A stretch of DNA of 49,280 bases from Methylomonas koyamae. Lineage in GTDB: Bacteria > Pseudomonadota > Gammaproteobacteria > Methylococcales > Methylomonadaceae. Below, piece after piece: positions 9,056 through 17,719 of this stretch. The stretch lies in the NCBI RefSeq assembly GCF_001644025.1, contig NZ_LUUK01000044.1, positions 1 to 49,280 on the forward strand, in the 5' to 3' direction. How positions within the stretch are numbered: position 1 is the stretch's first letter; the number at the start of each line of letters is the position of its first letter. The position numbers and the translations under genes were made by a program. Under the pieces are notes generated by a model. That model did no database searches, was not told the DNA's origin, and was given only the letters and a program-made list of their open reading frames with translations.

Positions 9056-9748
9056 ATGCAAGTGCCGCTTCAGTTCGAGTTCCAGAGCCATCAGACCTTC
9101 GCGAGCTATTACGCCGGCCAGAATGCCGAAATCGTCGGCCAGTTGCAAAGCCTGGCGGCACCGAACGGGGAACAGCAATTGTATATCTGGGGCGATACCG
9201 GCAGCGGCAAGAGCCATCTACTGCAGGCCTGCTGCCAACACGCCAAGGCGATCGGCATGGACCCATTTTACCTGTGCCTGACCGCGGCCCGTCTGCCGCC
9301 GCCTGCCGTACTGGAAGGCCTGGATGACATGGCGTTGGTTTGCCTGGATGACCTGCCTGTTTTAGCAGGGCGTGCCGATTGGCAGCAAGCGTTATTCAAT
9401 TTCTACAATCGCCACCGCCAAAACGGACACAAACTGGTATTAGCCGCCGATTGTCCACCTAAATTTCTACCTTTCGAATTACTGGATTTGAAAACCCGAA
9501 TGGGTTGGGGACTGACGTTAAAAATCCAGAGTTTGCGCGACGATCAATTAATCGCGGCCTTAAATCACAAAGCGCATTTTCTGGGTTTCGACATTCCGGC
9601 GTCGGTCGGACGGTTTTTACTGAGCCACTACGTCCACGATTTACCGGCCCTGTGGTTGTTATTGGACAAAATTGACCGAGCAACCTTGGCGGCCAAACGC
9701 AAACTGACCGTGCCGTTCCTGAAACAAATTTTGGCGGGTGAGCTATGA
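9056..9748 (+). CDS. hda: DnaA regulatory inactivator Hda
   Basis: AAA+ DnaA homologue that, bound to the beta sliding clamp, stimulates hydrolysis of DnaA-bound ATP and so prevents re-initiation of replication. The 230-residue protein starts MQVPLQFEF, in which QVPLQF fits the QxxLxF clamp-binding pattern expected at the Hda N-terminus. Walker A is GDTGSGKS (about 43-50), Walker B is LVCLDDL (about 95-101), and the arginine-rich sensor region is near KTRMGWGLTLKIQSL. It lacks the DNA-binding domain IV of DnaA. It overlaps panE by ATGA. Confidence 0.92.
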   Translation: MQVPLQFEFQSHQTFASYYAGQNAEIVGQLQSLAAPNGEQQLYIWGDTGSGKSHLLQACCQHAKAIGMDPFYLCLTAARLPPPAVLEGLDDMALVCLDDLPVLAGRADWQQALFNFYNRHRQNGHKLVLAADCPPKFLPFELLDLKTRMGWGLTLKIQSLRDDQLIAALNHKAHFLGFDIPASVGRFLLSHYVHDLPALWLLLDKIDRATLAAKRKLTVPFLKQILAGEL

Positions 9749-10698
9749 GCAATAAAGTATTGGTAGTGGGCAGCGGCGCGATCGGCGGCTTTTACGGCGC
9801 CTTACTGGCCAAGGCCGGTGCCGACGTGACGATGACCTGCCGTTCGGATTTCGAGACCGTCAAACGGCGAGGCTTCCGAATCGACAGCCGGGAACTGGGC
9901 AGTTGGCGGTTTTTTCCGCGGCGCCTGGTGCAACGCTCCGGCGAATACGGCGGCGAGCCGGATTTCCTGCTGCTGTGTACCAAGGTCAAACCCGATTTGG
10001 ACCGGGCCGAATTGATTCGCGACGCGGTTGGCCCAAATACCGCGATCGTCTTCATTCAAAACGGCATCGACATCGAAGCGGAGTTGCAGGCCGCGTTTCC
10101 CGATAACGAACTGATCAGCGGCCTGGCCTTCGTTTGCTGTAACCGGATCGCACCGGGCGAAATTCAACATCTGGCCTACGGCCGACTGCTGTTAGGCAAT
10201 ATGCCGAGCGGAGTCTCGGACAAAACCCGCCGCCTGGCGGACCTGTACCGGACCAGCGGCATCGAGGCCGAAACTTGCGAAGACATCGTCGGCGGCCGTT
10301 GGCAAAAATGCGTCTGGAACGCGCCGTTCAACCCGCTGTCGGTACTGTCCGGCGGATTGGCGACTCAGACCATCCTGCAGAATCAGGAATCACTGGTCAG
10401 ACGTATCATGACGGAAGTCCAAGCCATCGCCGAAGCCGCCGGCCATCCGCTGCCTGCCGACATTATCGAGCGAAATATCGCGATGACTCGAAGCATGCCG
10501 CCCTACAAAACCAGTATGTTGCTGGATTTCGAAACCGGCCAGAGTATGGAAACCGAGGCGATACTCGGCAATACTGTCCGCGCCGCCGAACGTTTGGGTT
10601 TGGATGTGCCTTGCCTGCAATCCTTATATGCGTTGATGCGCTTACGGGAACAACAGTCGGCGACGGGCCTGGGCGGAAAACACCCGTCACACAATTGA
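9745..10698 (+). CDS. panE: 2-dehydropantoate 2-reductase
   Basis: NADPH-dependent reduction of ketopantoate to pantoate in pantothenate and coenzyme A synthesis. The 317 residues begin with the nucleotide-binding motif VVGSGAIGGFYG (about 6-17). The catalytic lysine is expected in GGRWQKCVWNAPFNPLSVLSG, and the C-terminal domain carries YKTSMLLDFETGQSMETEAILGN, with the conserved substrate-binding Ser/Glu. It follows hda with an ATGA overlap, so it is the last gene of the DUF2069-hda-panE run. Members of this family sometimes act on other 2-oxoacids, but the motifs here are canonical. Confidence 0.88.
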   Translation: MSNKVLVVGSGAIGGFYGALLAKAGADVTMTCRSDFETVKRRGFRIDSRELGSWRFFPRRLVQRSGEYGGEPDFLLLCTKVKPDLDRAELIRDAVGPNTAIVFIQNGIDIEAELQAAFPDNELISGLAFVCCNRIAPGEIQHLAYGRLLLGNMPSGVSDKTRRLADLYRTSGIEAETCEDIVGGRWQKCVWNAPFNPLSVLSGGLATQTILQNQESLVRRIMTEVQAIAEAAGHPLPADIIERNIAMTRSMPPYKTSMLLDFETGQSMETEAILGNTVRAAERLGLDVPCLQSLYALMRLREQQSATGLGGKHPSHN

Positions 10699-10903
10699 CA
10701 TTCCGTTTTTACCGATTTTTCGGTTAGAATGTGAAGATTTTCATTGACCTTGTCTTTGAAGAAGCCGCTCGCTGACTTCCAAGTTGCTTGGAAAGTGGAG
10801 TCCGGCCGCATACTTCGCTAGAACAGCAGCTATGTGACCCACTAAAACCGTGGCAATGGTGCTGGGGTTAAAGAATTTTTATGTCCATTTTTAGAGTATA
10901 ACC
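10699..10903 (+). promoter_or_regulatory. Leader region of the second EF-G gene, with hairpin and mini-ORFs
   Basis: The 205 bases between panE and the EF-G start contain a TAGAAT -10-like hexamer at 10725-10730 (a TTGACA at 10695-10700 is 24 bases away, too far for a normal pair). A perfect seven-base stem with a three-base loop lies at 10777-10793 (TTCCAAG-TTG-CTTGGAA) and has no T-run. Two tiny overlapping reading frames end just before the EF-G ATG: one of 12 codons at 10856-10894 and one of 6 codons at 10881-10901. The EF-G ribosome-binding site is weak (AGAG), so leader-coupled translation is conceivable but unproven. Confidence 0.35.
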
Positions 10904-13015
10904 ATGACTGATCTATCGCTTTATAGAAACATCGGGATCTTCGCTCACGTCGATGCCGGTAAAACCACCACGACCGAGCGGATTCTCAAGCTGACCGGAA
11001 AAATCCATAAAATCGGCGAAGTACACGATGGTGCGGCGACCACAGACTTCATGGTGCAAGAGCAAGAACGCGGTATCACCATCCAATCGGCCGCGACCAC
11101 CTGCATGTGGCCGGGTAGTACCAACCAGTTTCCGGCACACCGTTTCAACATCATCGACACCCCGGGCCACGTCGACTTTACGATCGAAGTGTATCGTTCG
11201 CTGAAAGTGTTGGACGGCGGTATCGGCGTATTCTGCGGCTCCGGTGGCGTTGAACCTCAATCGGAAACTAACTGGCGCTATGCGAACGACTCCAAAGTCG
11301 CTCGCGTTATCTATGTCAACAAACTGGACCGTTTGGGCGCGAACTTCTATCGCGTCGTCAAGCAAGTCGAGGACGTATTGGGTGCCAAACCAGTGGTTAT
11401 GACCCTGCCGATCGGCGAGGAAGAAAACTTTGTCGGTGTGATCGACTTATTGACCCGCAAAGCCTGGATTTGGGATAACTCCGGCGACCCGTTGAAATAT
11501 GAAATCCAAGACGTGCCGGCCGATATGGTCGAGCAAGTCGAAGAATGGCGCGCCAAACTGATCGACCAAGTCGCCGATCAAGACGACGACATCATGGAAA
11601 AATATCTGGAAGGCGAAGAGCCGACCATCGAAGAAATCAAAAAGTGTATCCGCAAGGGCACCATCGCGATGGATTTCTTCCCAACCTTTTGCGGCTCTTC
11701 GTTCAAAAACAAAGGCGTGCAATTGGTATTGGACGGCGTCGTCGAATACCTGCCGAACCCGACCGAAGTCAATCCGCAACCGGAAACCGACATCGAAGGC
11801 GTGCCAACCGGCGAACACGCGATTGTCGACCCCGAGCGCCCATTCCGCGGCCTGGTGTTCAAAATCATGGACGACCGTTTCGGTGCGCTGAACTTCGTAC
11901 GTATTTATTCCGGCAAACTGAAAAAAGGCGACACCGTCTTGAACACCTACACCGGCAAAACCGAGCGGGTAGGCCGGATGGTGGAAATGCACGCCGACGA
12001 CCGTAACGAAATCGAAACCGCGCAAGCCGGTGACATCGTCGCGCTGATCGGTTTGAAAAGCGTGCAAACCGGTCACACCTTGTGCGATCCGGACAAACCG
12101 GCCACATTGGAGCCAATGGTATTCCCTGACCCCGTTATCTCGATTGCGATTTCGCCGAAAGACAAGGGCAGCAACGAGAAAATGGGCATCGCGATCGGCA
12201 AAATGGTCGCCGAAGACCCGTCTTTCCGCGTCGAAACCGACCAGGAATCCGGCGAAACCATCATCAAAGGCATGGGCGAGCTGCACTTAGACATTAAAGT
12301 GGACATCCTGAAACGGACCCACGGTGTCGAAGTGAACGTCGGTAAACCACAGGTGGCTTACCGCGAAACCATCACCAAACGTATCGAAGACGAATACGTC
12401 CACAAAAAACAATCCGGCGGTTCAGGGCAATACGCGAAAATCAACTACATCATCGAACCCGGCGAACCCGGCAGCGGCTTCCAATTCGAATCCTCGGTTG
12501 TCGGCGGTAACGTACCTCGCGAATACTGGCCAGCCGTCGAAAAAGGTTTCAAAGCCAGTATCGAGAAAGGTGTATTGGCGGGCTTCCCTTGCTTGGACTT
12601 CAAAGTCAACCTGACCGACGGTGCGTTCCACGCGGTTGACTCGTCATCCATCGCGTTCGAAATCGCCGCCCGCGCCGCGTATCGTCAATCGATTCCGAAA
12701 GCCGGTCCGCAATTGCTGGAACCGATCATGAAAGTCGACGTGTTCACACCGGAAGCACACGTGGGCGACGTGATCGGCGACTTGAACCGCCGCCGCGGCA
12801 TGATCAAATCCCAAGATCCAGGCGTCACCGGCGTTCGCATCAAAGCGGACGTACCGCTGAGCGACATGTTCGGTTACATCGGCGACTTGCGGACGATGAC
12901 CTCCGGTCGCGGCCAATTCTCGATGGAATTCTCGCATTACATCGCCTGCCCGAAAAACGTGGCCGACGAAGTGATCAAGGAAGTCAACGAACGCAACAAA
13001 AACAAAGACAAGTAA
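10904..13015 (+). CDS. fusA: Elongation factor G, stand-alone second copy type (EF-G2)
   Basis: Ribosomal translocase-type GTPase of 703 residues. G1 is AHVDAGKTT (about 14-22), the switch region is [11 protein letters not shown]3 is DTPGH and G4 is NKLD. Domains II to V follow through [12 protein letters not shown]. The sequence ([13 protein letters not shown] start, [19 protein letters not shown]) fits the EF-G paralogue carried outside the str operon in many Gammaproteobacteria, rather than the copy linked to rpsL-rpsG-tuf, none of which is seen here. It is monocistronic, with a strong terminator directly downstream. Whether it acts in elongation, in recycling or as a back-up under stress cannot be read from the sequence. 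Confidence 0.93.
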   Translation: MTDLSLYRNIGIFAHVDAGKTTTTERILKLTGKIHKIGEVHDGAATTDFMVQEQERGITIQSAATTCMWPGSTNQFPAHRFNIIDTPGHVDFTIEVYRSLKVLDGGIGVFCGSGGVEPQSETNWRYANDSKVARVIYVNKLDRLGANFYRVVKQVEDVLGAKPVVMTLPIGEEENFVGVIDLLTRKAWIWDNSGDPLKYEIQDVPADMVEQVEEWRAKLIDQVADQDDDIMEKYLEGEEPTIEEIKKCIRKGTIAMDFFPTFCGSSFKNKGVQLVLDGVVEYLPNPTEVNPQPETDIEGVPTGEHAIVDPERPFRGLVFKIMDDRFGALNFVRIYSGKLKKGDTVLNTYTGKTERVGRMVEMHADDRNEIETAQAGDIVALIGLKSVQTGHTLCDPDKPATLEPMVFPDPVISIAISPKDKGSNEKMGIAIGKMVAEDPSFRVETDQESGETIIKGMGELHLDIKVDILKRTHGVEVNVGKPQVAYRETITKRIEDEYVHKKQSGGSGQYAKINYIIEPGEPGSGFQFESSVVGGNVPREYWPAVEKGFKASIEKGVLAGFPCLDFKVNLTDGAFHAVDSSSIAFEIAARAAYRQSIPKAGPQLLEPIMKVDVFTPEAHVGDVIGDLNRRRGMIKSQDPGVTGVRIKADVPLSDMFGYIGDLRTMTSGRGQFSMEFSHYIACPKNVADEVIKEVNERNKNKDK

Positions 13016-13022
13016 ACAGTGG

Positions 13023-13062
13023 GGCTGCCCCGAGACCGCAAGGTCTCCGAGCAGCCTTTTTT
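13023..13062 (+). terminator. Rho-independent terminator after EF-G
   Basis: GGCTGC...GAGACC pairs with GGTCTC...GCAGCC around a GCAA loop, with a small internal bulge, and is followed by six T residues. It starts seven bases after the EF-G stop codon. Confidence 0.9.
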
Positions 13063-13157
13063 GCGATTTGGCCGCCTGTCTTTCAGGCGTCTCTTTAACG
13101 ATAAAGCTTGCGCGATGTACGTCAGCTTAATCCCGCACCCCACTTTGGGAGAACACT

Positions 13158-13481
13158 ATGGCATTTGTAATTACCGAAAACTGCATCAAATGCAAATATA
13201 CCGATTGCGTCGACGTATGCCCTGTCGACTGCTTTCACGAAGGACCCAACTTTCTGGTTATCGATCCGGACGAATGCATCGATTGCACGCTGTGCGAACC
13301 GGAATGCCCGGCCGGTGCGATTCACGCCGAAGATGAGCTGCCGGAAGGCCAAGAGCACTTCGCGGCGTTGAACGCCGAATTGGCCAAAACCTGGCCGTTG
13401 ATCACAGAAGTCAAGGACGCGATGCCGGACGCCGACGAATGGAACGGCAAGCCGGACAAATTTAAATTGCTGGAAAAATAA
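13158..13481 (+). CDS. fdxA: 7Fe ferredoxin FdxA ([3Fe-4S][4Fe-4S])
   Basis: Small cytosolic electron carrier of 107 residues. Cysteines fall at 9, 12, 17, 21, 25, 40, 43, 46 and 50. Allowing for the initiator Met, this matches the Azotobacter ferredoxin I pattern: C9, C17 and C50 would hold the [3Fe-4S] cluster and C21, C40, C43 and C46 the [4Fe-4S] cluster, with C25 the extra free cysteine. The C-terminal extension [20 protein letters not shown] is typical of the family. GGGAGAA lies directly upstream of the ATG. It is separated from EF-G by a terminator and so has its own promoter. Confidence 0.96.
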   Translation: MAFVITENCIKCKYTDCVDVCPVDCFHEGPNFLVIDPDECIDCTLCEPECPAGAIHAEDELPEGQEHFAALNAELAKTWPLITEVKDAMPDADEWNGKPDKFKLLEK

Positions 13482-13497
13482 TCCGTTACGGGATACA

Positions 13498-13526
13498 GGG
13501 AGCGCCGCGACATCGCTGGCGCTCCC
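13498..13526. terminator. Intergenic hairpin between convergent fdxA and RRM gene
   Basis: A perfect nine-base stem (GGGAGCGCC with GGCGCTCCC) around an eleven-base loop, lying between two convergent genes. It has no T-run on either strand, so it may serve as a transcript 3'-end stabiliser or a weak bidirectional terminator. Confidence 0.45.
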
Positions 13527-13557
13527 CGCCAACAACGTAGGCTAACGCTTTAAAGCA

Positions 13558-14268
13558 TCAAATCTCGCCTTTCTCGACGACCGGCATGATCCAATAATGG
13601 ATACCCGAGCCGGCGAACTCCGCCTTTAAGCGCTCCAAAAGCGCGGAAATCACAATTTTTTCCGAGTAAATCTGAAAACTGGTATTTCTGGGCTCTGCTT
13701 CGTCATGCTCGCTCGGCAGCTTGACGATTTTGTGACTGGCCGCGTCCCCGTTCAAGCGCATGGTTTCGAACTCGTCCAAACACTCCATCACCGCCGCTTC
13801 CATATCGCCGGGCACGACAAACGAAATCGAAAACTGCTGATGCTGTAGCGTGTTGACAAAGTCGTCCTCGCTATTGAATCGATCCGACGCATTTTTGACG
13901 ACTTGCAGAAATTTGCCGCGCCGCCGGTCTCCCTTGCGTTTTTCGACAAATTCGTTATCGGCTCGCTGATGCTGCCGGGGATCGTTATACCAACTGCGAT
14001 GGTAATAAGGTCTAACGACCACCATCCGGCCGTTGAAGCGCCGGTTTTTCAAACCCTTGATGACCCGCTGCACGGTCAACTCCGAATCCAGCGTCACCAA
14101 GCCGTGATACTCCATGGAACCGAAGCGACTGTCTTGCAGTGCCAGAATCTGCACGTCCACTATCCGGCCCGGCTTCAGGAAAAAGCCGCTTTTCAAGGCA
14201 GGACTAATGAATTCGGTAATTTCAGAGTGTCTGGTGTTGGCCGGAATTCTTCTCAGAAATATGTTCAT
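13558..14268 (-). CDS. RRM domain fused to a DUF3240-like domain
   Basis: A 236-residue protein with two recognisable parts. Residues about 1-90 form an RNA-recognition motif: RNP2-like IFLRRIPANT at the start, RNP1-like YHGLVTLDSE near 60, and FNGRMVVVRPYYHRS closing the fold. A basic linker (KRKGDRRRGKF) follows. The last ~95 residues parallel the stand-alone DUF3240 protein encoded directly upstream: its ending FQIYSEKIVISALLERLKAE then FAGSGIHYWIMPVVEKGEI aligns with the neighbour's end with about 22 of 39 identities. The start at MNIFLRRIP is chosen because it begins the RRM; its ribosome-binding site is weak. It is the last gene on the metal-efflux strand, 86 bases after the DUF3240 stop. 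RNA or single-strand binding is inferred from the RRM only. Confidence 0.75.
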   Translation of the reverse strand: MNIFLRRIPANTRHSEITEFISPALKSGFFLKPGRIVDVQILALQDSRFGSMEYHGLVTLDSELTVQRVIKGLKNRRFNGRMVVVRPYYHRSWYNDPRQHQRADNEFVEKRKGDRRRGKFLQVVKNASDRFNSEDDFVNTLQHQQFSISFVVPGDMEAAVMECLDEFETMRLNGDAASHKIVKLPSEHDEAEPRNTSFQIYSEKIVISALLERLKAEFAGSGIHYWIMPVVEKGEI

Positions 14269-14354
14269 CGGTTCGCTTGCAAAGTGACAGGGTCGGTTTT
14301 TTAAACATACGAGACAACTGTAGCATTCCGTACTGAATTCTGCATACCTCGCGG

Positions 14355-14660
14355 TCAGATTTTTCCGCGCTCCAATGCCGGCAACAACCAATACTTTAAG
14401 CCGGCGCCCGCGAAGTCCGCTTTTAGCTTAGTCAATAACCCGGAAATGTTGGTTTTTTCGATAAAAATTTGAAAGCGGACCTTGCGCCGATAACCGCTGA
14501 CCTGCTCGGCCAGCGACAGGCCCTGGTCGTCCGCGTCGTGGATATTCGCCGGCATACAGGAAAAACTTTGCCGCCACGCCAACGCCAATAAAAAGTCCAC
14601 GAATTGCTCCTCCAAATCCGGTGGAACGTCGACCATTAGCAGATAAGCCTCATGATTCAT
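14355..14660 (-). CDS. DUF3240 (PII-like fold) protein linked to metal efflux
   Basis: A 101-residue soluble protein ending KVRFQIFIEKTNISGLL then TKLKADFAGAGLKYWLLPALERGKI, the DUF3240 signature. The family is small and trimeric-PII-like by predicted fold, and is commonly encoded next to CzcA/CusA pumps, as here: its ATG overlaps the stop of the czcA-type gene (ATGA). A role in sensing metal or a nucleotide to modulate the pump is inference. No metal-ligand cluster beyond single His and Cys residues is visible. A second copy of the domain is fused to an RRM in the next gene. Confidence 0.82.
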   Translation of the reverse strand: MNHEAYLLMVDVPPDLEEQFVDFLLALAWRQSFSCMPANIHDADDQGLSLAEQVSGYRRKVRFQIFIEKTNISGLLTKLKADFAGAGLKYWLLPALERGKI

Positions 14661-17600
14661 TCAGCGGTCTCCTCGCCGCACCCGTAAGCACGATATAGTA
14701 TTGGCAACAAAATCAGCGTGAGTAGCGTCGACGACACCAGCCCTCCGGTGACCACGATGGCCAAGGGCCGTTGCACTTCCGAGCCAGGCCCCGAGGCGAA
14801 CAATAGCGGAATCAAGCCGAACGCGGCGATACTAGCCGTCATTAGCACCGGACGCAGCCTACGGCAAGAACCGACAATCACGACGCGCGACAATTCCATA
14901 CCGGTCGCGCATAGCTGATTAAAGTAACTGACCATCACCACGCCATTCAATACCGCGATACCGAGCAGCGCGATAAAACCCACCGAGGCCGGCACCGACA
15001 AATATTCCCCGGATAACCACAGTCCGAACACGCCGCCCACCATCGCCAACGGAATGTTAGACAACACCAGTAAGGCTTGCCGCACCGAACCGAAGGTCGA
15101 AAACAGTAATAGGAAGATCAAGCCAAGCGCCAACGGGATCACCAAACCGAGCCGGGCTGCGGCGCGTTGTTGGTTCTCGAACTGACCGCCGAATTCGACG
15201 TGAAAACCGGTCGGCAGTCGGACACGTTCCGCGACCGTCTTGCGAGCCTCTTCGACGAAACCGACCAGATCGCGCTCTTCGACATTGCAGCGAATCACGA
15301 CAAAACGCTGGCCTTTTTCCCGATCTATCGACACCACGCCTTCTACCGCTTCGATTTTCGCTACCGCCGAAATCGGTATGTGGCTGCCGCTCGGCAGCGT
15401 AATTTGCAAATTATCGAAATTCGCGGTGTTGCTGGCGCCGCGCAGTAACAGAGGTGTGCGCTTGACGCCTTCTTGAACGATGCCGAGCTGCAAACCTTCT
15501 ATCTGCGCTCTGAGCAGATTCTCGATGCCTTCGGCATCCAAACCGTAGCGACCGGCGGCCGACCGGTCGATTTTCAATTGCAGAAATTGCATGCCTTCGT
15601 TCTTGCGAGTGAAGACGTCGCTGGCGCCGGGTATTGTCTTCAATACCGCTTCGATTTCCTCCGCCTTATGATTCAATACATTCAGATCGCTGCCGAACAG
15701 CTTGATCGCCACGTCGCCGCGCGTACCGGTCAACATCTCGGAAACCCGCATTTCGATGGGCTGGGTAAAGCCGAACGCAATACCCGGCGTGTGCGGCATG
15801 ACCTTGCGGATTTCCTCGATCAGCGCTTCCTTGGTATGCATCCGCCATTCGGCTTTCGGTTTCAGAATTAAAAAGGTATCCGTGTCGTTGAGGCTCATCG
15901 GATCCAAACCCAATTCGTCGGTGCCGACCCTGGACACCACGTGAGCCACTTCCGGAACATGCTCGAGAATGTTTTTCTGCACCCGCACATCCAGCGCCAC
16001 CGAATCCGCCAACGTAATCGACGGCAATTTTTCGAGTTGCACGATAATGTCGCCTTCGTCCATCGTCGGTATGAAAGTGCTGCCGATTCGACTGAAAACC
16101 AGTAGCGTTGCCAGCAATAATCCTCCCGCGACGATAAACACCGTTTTGGCGTTCGCCAAACACCACGCCAACACCGGCTGATACAAAGCCAGTAATTTAC
16201 GCGGCAGCCAAGGCTCTTCGTGCGACACATTCTTCAACAGAAACGAGGCCAACACCGGAATCACCGTCAGCGACAACAACAAGGAACCGCTCAGCGCGAA
16301 CACGATCGTCATCGCGACCGGGCCGAACAATTTGCCTTCCAGCCCTTGCAGCGTCAACAACGGCAAAAATACGATGACAATGATCAGGATGCCCGACGTC
16401 ACCGGCGCGGCGACTTCCCGGGTCGCCCGATAAATCAGGTGCAGGCGCGGCAAACGCTCGGCTTTACGATGGTCGGCGAGTTGGGTAATGATGTTTTCGA
16501 CAACCACGACGGCACCGTCCACCAGCATGCCGATCGCAATCGCCAAGCCGCCCAGACTCATTAGATTGGCCGACATGCCGAAGGCCTGCATCAGGATAAA
16601 CGTTATCAGCGCCGCCATCGGCAGTGCCAAGGCCACGGTTACAGCGGCCCGCAAATCGCCCAGAAACACAATCAGCAGAATCACGACCAGGACGATCGCT
16701 TCGAGCAGCGCCTGGGATACGGTCGCGACCGCCTTGCCGACCAACACGCCCCGGTTGTAAAACACATTGATCTTGACGCCTTCAGGCAAACTGGGCTGCA
16801 ATTGCGCCAATTTCTCCTCTAGCAGCGCGATGGTCTGCCGAGCATTGGCGCCGCGTAAGCCCAGCACCACCGCGGTGACCGCCTCGCCGAGTCCATCCTT
16901 ACTGACCGCGCCGTAACGGGTCAGCGCGCCTATCCTGATTTCGGCGACATCTTCTATTTTGACCGGCAGACCGTCGCGCTCGGCGACCACTATCGTCGCG
17001 ATGTCGTGCTCGTCGCGAATCCGGCCTTCCGCACGGACGATCAGTGCCTCCTCGCCCTCGGTCAAGCGCCCCGCGCCATCGTTGGCATTGTTTTTCTTCA
17101 AGGCCGCGCTGAGTTGTGCGATGTCGATATGGCGTGCCGCCATTCGAATGTTGTCCGGCACCACTTCGAAGCTGCGAACCTCGCCGCCCAAGGCGTTGAC
17201 ATCCGCCACGCCCTTAACGGTCCGCAAGGCCGGCCGTATCGTCCAATCGAGCAGCTCGCGGCGCTGCATCAAACTTAAATCGCCGCCTTCGATCGCGAAC
17301 ATGAACATCTCGCCGAGCGGCGTCGTCATTGGCGCGATACCGCCCTGAACCCCTTCCGGCAAGTTGCCCCAAATCCCGTTCAGCCGCTCCGCCACCTGTT
17401 GCCGCGCCCAATAAATATCGGTGCCTTCCTCGAAATCGAGCGTAATATCGGTGATCGCGTACTTGGCTAGCGAGCGCAGCATGACTTGGTGGGGAATGCC
17501 CAGCAACTCGACTTCGACGGGCGCGGTAATTCTGGCTTCGACCTCTTCCGGTGTCATGCCGTTGGCCTTGACGATAATTTTGACCTGAGTTGGCGACACC

Positions 17601-17719
17601 TCCGGAAACGCGTCGATCGGGATATTGGTGAACGCGTAATAGCCGCCGCCGGTCAGCAACGCGACCGCCAGCATGACCAACAGGCGCTGGATCAGCGCAA
17701 AGCGGATCAAGCCGGCCAT
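14657..17719 (-). CDS. czcA: Heavy-metal efflux RND permease (CzcA/CusA family)
   Basis: Inner-membrane proton antiporter of 1020 residues that exports divalent or monovalent metal through a CzcCBA-type tripartite channel. It begins MAGLIRFALIQRLLVMLAVALL with the first helix, then PIDAFPEVSPTQVKI, and carries GMLVDGAVVVVENI in the fourth helix, with the Asp and Glu typical of metal RND pumps, in contrast to the DD motif of the drug-type pump at the left end. The porter segment GTDELGLDPMSLNDTDTF resembles Czc/Cnr-type rather than Cus-type pumps, suggesting Zn/Co/Cd/Ni rather than Cu/Ag; this is inference. Upstream the adaptor gene overlaps by one base (TAATG). Confidence 0.92.
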   Translation of the reverse strand: MAGLIRFALIQRLLVMLAVALLTGGGYYAFTNIPIDAFPEVSPTQVKIIVKANGMTPEEVEARITAPVEVELLGIPHQVMLRSLAKYAITDITLDFEEGTDIYWARQQVAERLNGIWGNLPEGVQGGIAPMTTPLGEMFMFAIEGGDLSLMQRRELLDWTIRPALRTVKGVADVNALGGEVRSFEVVPDNIRMAARHIDIAQLSAALKKNNANDGAGRLTEGEEALIVRAEGRIRDEHDIATIVVAERDGLPVKIEDVAEIRIGALTRYGAVSKDGLGEAVTAVVLGLRGANARQTIALLEEKLAQLQPSLPEGVKINVFYNRGVLVGKAVATVSQALLEAIVLVVILLIVFLGDLRAAVTVALALPMAALITFILMQAFGMSANLMSLGGLAIAIGMLVDGAVVVVENIITQLADHRKAERLPRLHLIYRATREVAAPVTSGILIIVIVFLPLLTLQGLEGKLFGPVAMTIVFALSGSLLLSLTVIPVLASFLLKNVSHEEPWLPRKLLALYQPVLAWCLANAKTVFIVAGGLLLATLLVFSRIGSTFIPTMDEGDIIVQLEKLPSITLADSVALDVRVQKNILEHVPEVAHVVSRVGTDELGLDPMSLNDTDTFLILKPKAEWRMHTKEALIEEIRKVMPHTPGIAFGFTQPIEMRVSEMLTGTRGDVAIKLFGSDLNVLNHKAEEIEAVLKTIPGASDVFTRKNEGMQFLQLKIDRSAAGRYGLDAEGIENLLRAQIEGLQLGIVQEGVKRTPLLLRGASNTANFDNLQITLPSGSHIPISAVAKIEAVEGVVSIDREKGQRFVVIRCNVEERDLVGFVEEARKTVAERVRLPTGFHVEFGGQFENQQRAAARLGLVIPLALGLIFLLLFSTFGSVRQALLVLSNIPLAMVGGVFGLWLSGEYLSVPASVGFIALLGIAVLNGVVMVSYFNQLCATGMELSRVVIVGSCRRLRPVLMTASIAAFGLIPLLFASGPGSEVQRPLAIVVTGGLVSSTLLTLILLPILYRAYGCGEETAE

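Noticed and set aside
10695-10730. TTGACA plus TAGAAT as a standard promoter for EF-G
   Set aside because: The spacer is 24 bases, far outside the 15-19 range, so only the -10-like hexamer is kept as a possibility.
11447-12286. 279-codon open frame on the minus strand opposite EF-G
   Set aside because: It lies wholly inside the EF-G gene, mirrors its codon bias, and its product (rich in F, D and V) resembles no family; it is an antisense shadow.
13322-13513. Short minus-strand frame within fdxA
   Set aside because: It overlaps the conserved ferredoxin and has no ribosome-binding site or recognisable product.
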